From: Geodermatophilus sp. TF02-6
GTDB taxonomy: Bacteria; Actinomycetota; Actinomycetes; Mycobacteriales; Geodermatophilaceae
Assembly (NCBI RefSeq): GCF_003319115.1
Contig: NZ_QOHF01000006.1
Coordinates: forward strand, 124,001 to 188,000
Direction of reading: 5' to 3'
Length of the DNA: 64,000 bases
The position numbers and the translations under genes were made by a program. The notes beneath the pieces are model-generated. The model worked only from the letters and a program-made list of their open reading frames with translations, was not told the origin of the DNA and searched no databases. Positions 58,238 through 64,000 of this stretch are shown here, piece after piece (position 1 is the stretch's first letter; the number at the start of each line of letters is the position of its first letter).

Positions 58238-59419
58238 TCAGTCCTCGTCGGGGTCGGGCAGCCGGGCGCCCGCCTTCACCTGGGCGCCGGCCTCGACGGT
58301 GGCCCGCCGGCCGACCAGGGTGATCTCGCCGTCCCCGCCGACCGCGGCCCGCTCGCCGACCTCCACGCCGTCGTCGAGGACGGCCCGGGTCACCGTGGCC
58401 CCGGCGCGCACGCGCACCCCGGGCAACAGCACCGAGTCGACCACGGTGGCCCCGGCTTCCACGACGACGCCGGGGGAGAGCACCGAGCCGCTCACCTGGC
58501 CGGCCACCCGGGTGCCGCCGGAGACCAGGCTGTCCTCCACCTCCGCGCCGCGCAGCACGCGGGCCGCGCTGTGCAGGCCGCCGCGGGTGTGCACCGGCCA
58601 ACGCGGGTCGTCGAGGTCCAGCGGCGGCTCGGCGGAGCGGAACTCCTGGTGGGCCTGCCAGTAGGCGGGCACCGTGCCCACGTCGCGCCAGTAGCCGCGC
58701 AGCGGGTGCGCCCGGGCCAGCCCGTCGCGGGTCTGCGCGGGCAGCAGGTGGCTGCCGAGGTCGGCCAGGCCCTCGTCGCCGACCTCCGCGCTCAGGGCGT
58801 CGAGCCGGTCGAGGGTCGGGCCGGGGGAGAAGACGAACACCTCGTTGGTCGCCGTCGTGGTGCGCGGCTGCTCGGGCTTGTAGGCGTAGTCGGTGACCCG
58901 GCCGCCGTCGCCGACCTCGACGATCCCGTAGCGCGGGGCGTCGTCCTCGGCGACCTCGGTGGTCACCATCGTGACCTCCGCGCCGGACTCCAGGTGCTCG
59001 TCGGCCACCTCCCGGTAGTCGAGCTTGTAGACCGCGTCGGAGCTGACCACGACCAGCGCGTCGGGGTCGAACTGGCGGACCAGCGGCGCGTACCGCCACA
59101 GCGAGTCGGCGGTGCCCGAGACCCACCCGCCGCGCTCGCTGCCCTGGTAGGGCGGCAGGGTCAGCAGGCCGCCGTCCATGTGGTCGAGGTCCCAGGGCTG
59201 GCCGTTGGCCAGGTGCTGCGACAGCGACGTGGGGTTGTACTGCACCGACACCCACACGTCGCCGATGTACGAGTGCTGGCAGTTGCTCAGCGGGAAGTCG
59301 ATCAGCCGGTACACCCCGGCGAACGGGACGGCGGGCTTGGCGCGCTGCTCGGTGAGCAGCTCCAGGCGGCCGCCGGCGCCGCCGGCGAGGACGAGGGCGA
59401 GGACACGGGGGAGCGCCAT
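58238..59419 (-). CDS. glgC: Glucose-1-phosphate adenylyltransferase
   Basis: 393 residues from ATG 59419. The nucleotidyl-transferase start VLALVLAGGAGGRLELLTEQ followed by RAKPAVPFAG, then YRLIDFPLSNC, VVSSDAVYKLDY and GYWRDVGTVPAYW, are ADP-glucose pyrophosphorylase hallmarks; a left-handed beta-helix makes the C-terminal third. Forms ADP-glucose from glucose-1-P and ATP for glycogen, and probably also for trehalose synthesis. No other glg genes adjacent. Confidence 0.94.
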   Translation of the reverse strand: MALPRVLALVLAGGAGGRLELLTEQRAKPAVPFAGVYRLIDFPLSNCQHSYIGDVWVSVQYNPTSLSQHLANGQPWDLDHMDGGLLTLPPYQGSERGGWVSGTADSLWRYAPLVRQFDPDALVVVSSDAVYKLDYREVADEHLESGAEVTMVTTEVAEDDAPRYGIVEVGDGGRVTDYAYKPEQPRTTTATNEVFVFSPGPTLDRLDALSAEVGDEGLADLGSHLLPAQTRDGLARAHPLRGYWRDVGTVPAYWQAHQEFRSAEPPLDLDDPRWPVHTRGGLHSAARVLRGAEVEDSLVSGGTRVAGQVSGSVLSPGVVVEAGATVVDSVLLPGVRVRAGATVTRAVLDDGVEVGERAAVGGDGEITLVGRRATVEAGAQVKAGARLPDPDED

Positions 59420-59465
59420 GGCACCGGGCTACCCGGGCCGCGGGCGGGTCACCCCCTGGGCCCGG

Positions 59466-61124
59466 TCAGGCTCTGCGTCCGTCCGCGGCACCGGCCTGGA
59501 CGGGGGCCGCCGGCGCTCGACCGCCGTCCCGGCCCGGCGCAGGAGCCCGGGGCGGCGCGGCCAGGAGGTCGGCGACCGCGGCCACCCGGGCCGGGACGTC
59601 GTCCGCCGGCTCCGGCCGGCCCAGCCAGTAGCCCTGCGCCTCGTCGCAGCCGAAGGCGGCCAGCTGCCCCCAGGTCCGCCGGGTCTCCACGCCCTCCGCG
59701 ACCACCCGCAGCCCCAGGTGGTGGGCCAGGGCGATGGTGCTCCGGACGATCGCCCGGTCGTTGCCGTCGAGCTCCATGGTGGAGACGAACGAGCGGTCGA
59801 TCTTGAGCGTGTCCACCGGGAGGCGGCTGAGGTAGGACAGCGACGCGTGCCCGGTGCCGTAGTCGTCGACCGACAGGCGCAACCCCAGTCCGCGCAGCCG
59901 GGCGAGCACCCGCACCGCCCGGTCGGGGTCCTTCATCGCGGCGCTCTCGGTGATCTCCAGCTCCAGGGACGACGGGGGCAGCCCGTGGGCGCCCAGGAGG
60001 CCGGCGACCCGGTCGGGGAGCTCCTCGTCGAGCAGGCTGCGGGCGGAGAGGTTGACCGAGACGGCCAGCGACAGCCCCTGGTCGGCCCACCGCCGGCAGT
60101 CGGCGAGGGCCTGCTCGAGCACGGCGTCGGTGAGCGGCCGGATCAGGCCGGTCGCCTCGGCCAGGCCGATGAACTCCCCGGGCAGCACGGTCCCGCGGCG
60201 GGGGTGCTGCCACCGGACGAGCGCCTCCACGGCCCGCACCCGGCCGCCGGCGAGGCCGACCCGCGGCTGGTAGTGCACCCGCAGGTCGCCGGCGCCGATG
60301 GCGCGGCGCAGCTCGCCGAAGAGGGCCAGCTGGGCGGCGTCGGACCGCTCGAGGCCCGGGGACCAGCCGACCACCCCGGACCGCTCGGCCTTGGCGGCGT
60401 ACATGGCCACGTCGGCCGCGCGCAGCAGGTCGTCGGCGCCGTCGCGGCTGGAGACGACACCGACGCTGCCGTCGACCTCGAGGACCGCACCGTCGACGTC
60501 GAAGGGACGGCGCAGCGCGGCCAGCAGCGCGGTGGTGAGCTGCCCGGTCGCGGCGTCGTCGCGGCCGCGCAGCAGGACGGCGAACTCGTCGCCGCCGAGC
60601 CGGGCCAGCACCGTGTCGGGCGGTAGCTCCCCGGTGAGCCGGGTGGCCACGGCGCGCAGCAGCGCGTCGCCGACGGCGTGGCCCAGGACGTCGTTGACCT
60701 CCTTGAACCGGTCGAGGTCGAGGAGCACCACCGTGGTGTCCGGGCCCCCGGCGGCCGTGTCGGCCAGCGCGGACGCCAGCTCCCCGGCCAGCCCGGGGCG
60801 GTTGAGCAGCGCGGTGAGGTCGTCGGTGCGCGCGCGGACCCGCAGCTCCTCCTCGGCCTGCGCGCGCTGGCGGAACTGCGCCTTGAGCTCGGCGGCCCGC
60901 CGGGCTCCGAAGACGGCCATGAACACGTGGGAGACGGCCAGGAGCAGCACGACGTGGTCGAGCGGCACCGCGCGGTGCTGCGCGGACCAGCCCGCCAGCC
61001 GGGCCGGGAGGTCCCATGCCACGCTGGCGGCGGCCACCAGCACGGTGAGGACGGCGACCAGCGCCGCCTCACGGGACACCCGGGCCCGCAGGTCGACGAG
61101 CACGTCGACTGGTCGGTTCGTCAC
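59466..61124 (-). CDS. Membrane-anchored GGDEF-EAL c-di-GMP protein
   Basis: 552 residues from GTG 61124 after GGGGGAGG. Two N-terminal membrane spans (about 17-37 and 52-74) with a short loop, a linking coiled coil, GGDEF (about 100-260, intact LGGDEFAVLL, but no RxxD inhibitory site before it), then EAL (about 280-530) with AVEALVRWQHP, NLSARSL, EITESAAM, DDYGTGHASLSYL and KIDRSFV all intact. Both synthesis and hydrolysis of c-di-GMP look possible. Sits between chemotaxis genes, so a role in motility control is inferred. Confidence 0.93.
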   Translation of the reverse strand: MTNRPVDVLVDLRARVSREAALVAVLTVLVAAASVAWDLPARLAGWSAQHRAVPLDHVVLLLAVSHVFMAVFGARRAAELKAQFRQRAQAEEELRVRARTDDLTALLNRPGLAGELASALADTAAGGPDTTVVLLDLDRFKEVNDVLGHAVGDALLRAVATRLTGELPPDTVLARLGGDEFAVLLRGRDDAATGQLTTALLAALRRPFDVDGAVLEVDGSVGVVSSRDGADDLLRAADVAMYAAKAERSGVVGWSPGLERSDAAQLALFGELRRAIGAGDLRVHYQPRVGLAGGRVRAVEALVRWQHPRRGTVLPGEFIGLAEATGLIRPLTDAVLEQALADCRRWADQGLSLAVSVNLSARSLLDEELPDRVAGLLGAHGLPPSSLELEITESAAMKDPDRAVRVLARLRGLGLRLSVDDYGTGHASLSYLSRLPVDTLKIDRSFVSTMELDGNDRAIVRSTIALAHHLGLRVVAEGVETRRTWGQLAAFGCDEAQGYWLGRPEPADDVPARVAAVADLLAAPPRAPAPGRDGGRAPAAPVQAGAADGRRA

Positions 61125-61470
61125 GGTCCTCCCCCTGGTGCGGACGACGGTCGTCGGCCCGGCCCGCCGACGCCTCCCCGGTGTGGACGACGGCCGTCGG
61201 CGCGGTCCCGGTCGCATCGGCCCGGCCCGCCGCCGCCTTGAGGCCGGAACCGGGACCCGACCCCGACGAGGGATGCCCGGGGCCGTGTCCGGGGGTGCGC
61301 TGTCCGGTGGCGCGCTCACGACGGATCGCCGTCCCGCCGACGGCACCGGCAGGCGGCTCGGTCGTGCGCCATCTGCTGGGCTCCCGTCAAGCCCCGCGCC
61401 CGCCGTGCCGAGAACTCCCGTGACGGGGCGCCGGTGTGCGACCCCACCCACGCGGGACGGCCGGTCCCGC
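61125..61470. other. Gap upstream of cheB
   Basis: About 420 bp lie between the GGDEF-EAL start and cheB, of which this stretch contains no gene with acceptable start and codon use. The promoter candidate at 61471 lies at its right end. Confidence 0.45.
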
Positions 61471-61497
61471 TCAAGCGGAGCGCTCGGCTGCCGATAC
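61471..61497 (+). promoter_or_regulatory. WhiG/FliA-type (sigma-28-like) promoter of the cheB operon
   Basis: TCAA, exactly 15 bases, GCCGATAC, against the motility/WhiG consensus TAAA-N15-GCCGATAA: 10 of 12 positions. Located 48 bp before the cheB ATG, at promoter distance. Fits control of chemotaxis genes by a flagellar-type sigma factor. Confidence 0.6.
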
Positions 61498-61544
61498 CAG
61501 AGGACAACAGCTCGCCTGCCGGTGGGCAGGCGCCAGGAGGACGC

Positions 61545-62663
61545 ATGGACCCGATCCGGGTGATGGTCGTCGACGACTCGGTGGTCGTCCGCAAGATCGT
61601 GACCGACGTCCTCTCGGAGGACCCGGCGATCGAGGTGGTGGGCACCGCGATCAACGGCCGGATCGCGCTGGGCAAGCTGGCCCAGCTCGAGCCGGACCTG
61701 CTCACGATGGACATCGAGATGCCGGAGATGAACGGCATCGAGGCGGTGCGGGCCATCCGGGCGGGAGTGGGCGGGTCGAGGCGCAGCCGCGTGCCGGTCA
61801 TCATGTTCAGCACGCTCACCGAGCGGGGTGCGGCGGCGACCCTCGACGCGCTCTCCTCGGGCGCGAACGACTACGTGACCAAGCCGGCCAACGTGGGCAG
61901 CGTCGCCCAGTCGATGGAGAGCGTGCGCGCGCAACTCATCCCCAAGATCAAGGCCCTCACCGGCCGCCCGGCCGGCTCCGCCCGGGTCGCCGCACCCCCG
62001 CCCGCCCCCGTCCGCCCGCCGGCGCCCCGCTCCGGCGCGGTCAAGCAGCCCGCCGTCCTGGTCATCGGCTCCTCGACCGGCGGCCCGGAGGCCCTGGCCA
62101 AGGTGTTGCCGGTGCTGCCGGCGAGCCTGCCCGTGCCGGTCCTGCTGGTGCAGCACATGCCGCCGGTGTTCACCCGGCAGTTCGCCCAGCGGCTCGACCG
62201 GCTGTGCCCGTTGCGCGTGGTCGAGGCCGTCGACGGCACCCCGCTGGCGCCGGGCACGGTGCACCTGGCGCCGGGGGACCACCACTTGACCGTCCGCAGC
62301 ACCGGCCGCGGGCTGCAGACCGCCCTGGACCAGCGGCCGCCGGAGAACTTCTGCCGCCCCGCCGTCGACCCGCTGTTCCGCTCGGCTGTCGACGCCTACG
62401 ACGGCGCCGTCCTCGGTGTGGTCCTCACCGGCATGGGCTCCGACGGCCGCATCGGCGCCGGCGCCGTCCGCGAGGCCGGCGGCGCCGTCGTCGTGCAGGA
62501 CCAGGCGACGTCGGTGGTCTGGGGCATGCCCGGCGTGGTGGCCTCGGCCGGCCTGGCCGACGAGGTCCTCCCGCTGGAGCGGATCCCCGAGGCGATCTCC
62601 CGGCGGCTGGGCGCCGCCCGCGCCACCGCCTCCGTCCCGGCGACCGCGGGAGGCAGGCGATGA
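61545..62663 (+). CDS. cheB: Protein-glutamate methylesterase (chemotaxis adaptation)
   Basis: 372 residues from ATG 61545 with CCAGGAGG upstream. A receiver domain (1-125; VVDDS, phospho-Asp 56 in MDIEMPEMNG) joined by a Pro/Ala linker to the CheB methylesterase with its triad loops GSSTGGPEAL (Ser), QHMPPVF (His) and GMGSDG (Asp). Removes methyl groups from receptors when phosphorylated by CheA. First gene of the cheB-cheR-cheY-cheX unit. Confidence 0.95.
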   Translation: MDPIRVMVVDDSVVVRKIVTDVLSEDPAIEVVGTAINGRIALGKLAQLEPDLLTMDIEMPEMNGIEAVRAIRAGVGGSRRSRVPVIMFSTLTERGAAATLDALSSGANDYVTKPANVGSVAQSMESVRAQLIPKIKALTGRPAGSARVAAPPPAPVRPPAPRSGAVKQPAVLVIGSSTGGPEALAKVLPVLPASLPVPVLLVQHMPPVFTRQFAQRLDRLCPLRVVEAVDGTPLAPGTVHLAPGDHHLTVRSTGRGLQTALDQRPPENFCRPAVDPLFRSAVDAYDGAVLGVVLTGMGSDGRIGAGAVREAGGAVVVQDQATSVVWGMPGVVASAGLADEVLPLERIPEAISRRLGAARATASVPATAGGRR

Positions 62664-63484
62664 CCCTCACCGCGACCGGCTTCGACTGGGTCCGCCAGCT
62701 GGTGCACCGGGAGAGCGCGATCGTGCTCACCCCGGGCAAGGAGTACCTGGTGGAGGCCCGGCTCTTGCCCATCGCCCGCCAGATGGGCCTGCCCGACGTC
62801 GGCCGGCTGGTCGACTCGGTGCGCAGCCGCCCCAGCCCCGAGTCCACCCGCAGGATCGTCGAGGCGCTCACCACCAACGAGACCTCGTGGTTCCGGGACG
62901 GCGACCCGTTCACCGCCCTGACCTCGACGGTGCTGCCCGTGCTGCTGGCCGCCCGCGGCCCCGCCGAACGGCTGCAGATCTGGTCGGCGGCCTGCTCCAG
63001 CGGGCAGGAGCCGTACACGATCGCGATGCTGCTGGAGGACGCCCTGCCCAACGCGGCGGCGCGCGTCTCGATCACCGCGACCGACATCTCCCGCGAGATG
63101 GTCGAGCGCACCCGCGCCGGCCGGTTCAGCCAGCTGGAGGTCAACCGCGGGCTGCCCGCGCCGATGCTGGTCCGGCACTTCACCCGGGCCGGCAGCGAGT
63201 GGGAGATCGCGCCCGCCCTGCGGCGGATGGTGACCGCCGGCGAGTGCAACCTGGCCGCGCCGTTCCCGCGGATGGGCCCGTTCGACGTGGTCTACCTGCG
63301 CAACGTCCTCATCTACTTCGACCTGCCGACCAAGCAGGCGATCCTCCACCGGGTCCGCGCGCTGATGCGCCCCGACGGATGGCTGTTCCTCGGCGCCGCG
63401 GAGACGACCCTCGGCGTCGACGACTCCTGGGAGCGGGTCGTCATCGGCCGCAGCTCCGCCTACCGCCCGCTGAAGGGGGCCTGA
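62660..63484 (+). CDS. cheR: Chemotaxis protein methyltransferase
   Basis: 274 residues from ATG 62660 (4-bp overlap with cheB). N-terminal helical part, then TTNETSWFRDGDPF, the SAM-binding IWSAACSSGQEPYTIAM, ATDISREMVERTRAG and DVVYLRNVLIYFD. Methylates receptor glutamates. Both receptors in this window lack the pentapeptide tether, so it must act without that docking site here. Confidence 0.95.
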   Translation: MTLTATGFDWVRQLVHRESAIVLTPGKEYLVEARLLPIARQMGLPDVGRLVDSVRSRPSPESTRRIVEALTTNETSWFRDGDPFTALTSTVLPVLLAARGPAERLQIWSAACSSGQEPYTIAMLLEDALPNAAARVSITATDISREMVERTRAGRFSQLEVNRGLPAPMLVRHFTRAGSEWEIAPALRRMVTAGECNLAAPFPRMGPFDVVYLRNVLIYFDLPTKQAILHRVRALMRPDGWLFLGAAETTLGVDDSWERVVIGRSSAYRPLKGA

Positions 63485-63485
63485 C

Positions 63486-63869
63486 GTGCGTGCACTGGTG
63501 ATCGACGACTCACGCGCCATGCGGCGCATCGTGAGCGGGACCCTGGAGGGCTTCGGCTACGAGACGCGCCAGGCCGGCCACGGCCAGGAGGCGCTCGACG
63601 TGCTGCACGAGGGCTGGGTGCCCGAGCTGTGCACGATCGACTGGAACATGCCGGTGATGGACGGGCTGGAGTTCGTCTCCGCCGTCCGCGCCAACCCCGC
63701 CTGGCGGGCGGTGACCCTGGTGATGGTCACCTCCGAGAGCGAGCACGGGCAGATCGTGCGCGCCCTCGCCGCCGGCGCGCACGAGTACGTCCTCAAGCCG
63801 TTCACCGCCGACGCACTCCACGACAAGCTCGCGCTGCTCGGCCTGCTGCCGCAGGAGGTGGCGCGGTGA
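63486..63869 (+). CDS. cheY: CheY-like response regulator
   Basis: 127 residues from GTG 63486, one base after the cheR stop. A lone receiver domain: DD at 7-8, phospho-Asp 52 in TIDWNMPVMDG, Thr in VMVTSES, Lys in VLKPF. Length and lack of output domain fit CheY, which binds the flagellar switch. Its stop overlaps the next gene by 4 bp. Confidence 0.9.
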   Translation: MRALVIDDSRAMRRIVSGTLEGFGYETRQAGHGQEALDVLHEGWVPELCTIDWNMPVMDGLEFVSAVRANPAWRAVTLVMVTSESEHGQIVRALAAGAHEYVLKPFTADALHDKLALLGLLPQEVAR

Positions 63870-64000
63870 GCGCGCCGGTCGTCACCGAGCTGCTCGACGA
63901 GGGCACCGTCGCGGAGATCGCCGAGCAGGCGTGGGCCGCGCTCGTCGGCGAGGAGGAGGTCCTCGTCCCCCTGCCGGGGGAGCCGCCCACCGACCCGGTC
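63866..64000 (+). CDS. Partial CheX-like protein (5' end)
   Basis: GTG 63866 overlaps the cheY stop; 45 codons are seen before the window ends. EIAEQAWAALVGEEEVLVPL resembles the N-terminus of CheX/CheC-type CheY-P phosphatases. Position directly after cheY supports this; the signature helix lies beyond the window. Confidence 0.5.
   Translation, partial: MSAPVVTELLDEGTVAEIAEQAWAALVGEEEVLVPLPGEPPTDPV

Overview
The window is 64 kb of very GC-rich chromosome with frequent GTG starts, AGGAGG-type ribosome binding sites, and many GTGA/ATGA stop-start overlaps. A DtxR/IdeR-type iron box, a desaturase plus ferredoxin-reductase pair, chemotaxis genes and trehalose/glycogen genes all point to an actinobacterium. 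A motile member of the Geodermatophilaceae (Blastococcus/Geodermatophilus/Modestobacter type) would fit; that is inference, since no rRNA or marker gene is present. No tRNA, rRNA, CRISPR array or transposase was seen.

Layout. 0-8.8 kb is a defence island. It holds a type I restriction-modification system (hsdM-hsdS and hsdR on the minus strand) split by a plus-strand cargo of two toxin-antitoxin pairs and a DUF2442 gene. The island is partly decayed. hsdM carries a one-base frameshift, an Mrr-like gene is cut off exactly at the DUF2442 stop codon, and a broken 3' copy of the toroid-fold gene at 9.5 kb lies at the far-left flank. 8.9-14 kb has a hemerythrin, the toroid-fold protein, a fatty-acid desaturase with its reductase, and a divergent PucR-type regulator. 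14-21 kb has a methyltransferase, DNA polymerase IV, a PRISE-type reductase and the thiM-thiE-thiD operon behind a TPP riboswitch. 21-31 kb has an orphaned VapC toxin with a broken antitoxin gene, an esterase with a repeat-encoded tail, a SWIM-SNF2 helicase, phosphoglucomutase and glpK-glpF, with glpD divergent from glpF and running to 33.3 kb. 33-42 kb has two TetR regulators with their targets (a hydrolase and an MMPL transporter), a PAS-GGDEF protein, an HMG-CoA-lyase-like enzyme, a flavin reductase and small membrane proteins. 42-46.4 kb is a complete siderophore ABC importer around an iron box. 46.5-50 kb has a Uma2-like protein, a CrcB pair and otsA. 50-64 kb is a chemotaxis region (two chemoreceptors, cheA, cheW, then cheB-cheR-cheY-cheX), interrupted by glgC and a GGDEF-EAL protein.

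How it fits together. glgC, pgm and otsA all use glucose-1-P, glucose-6-P or sugar nucleotides, and feed glycogen and trehalose. glpF-glpK-glpD form a complete glycerol uptake and oxidation route. The chemotaxis genes form a full receptor-kinase-adaptation set, and a WhiG/FliA-like promoter is visible before cheB.

The least-explained signals are non-coding. Two families of long interspersed palindromes sit at gene 3' ends: four copies with a shared GACACGCCG centre, and two copies with GGGAAGCGATAC arms. There are also four copies of the palindrome GTTCCACGTGGAAC or close variants, which resemble ParB-binding parS sites.
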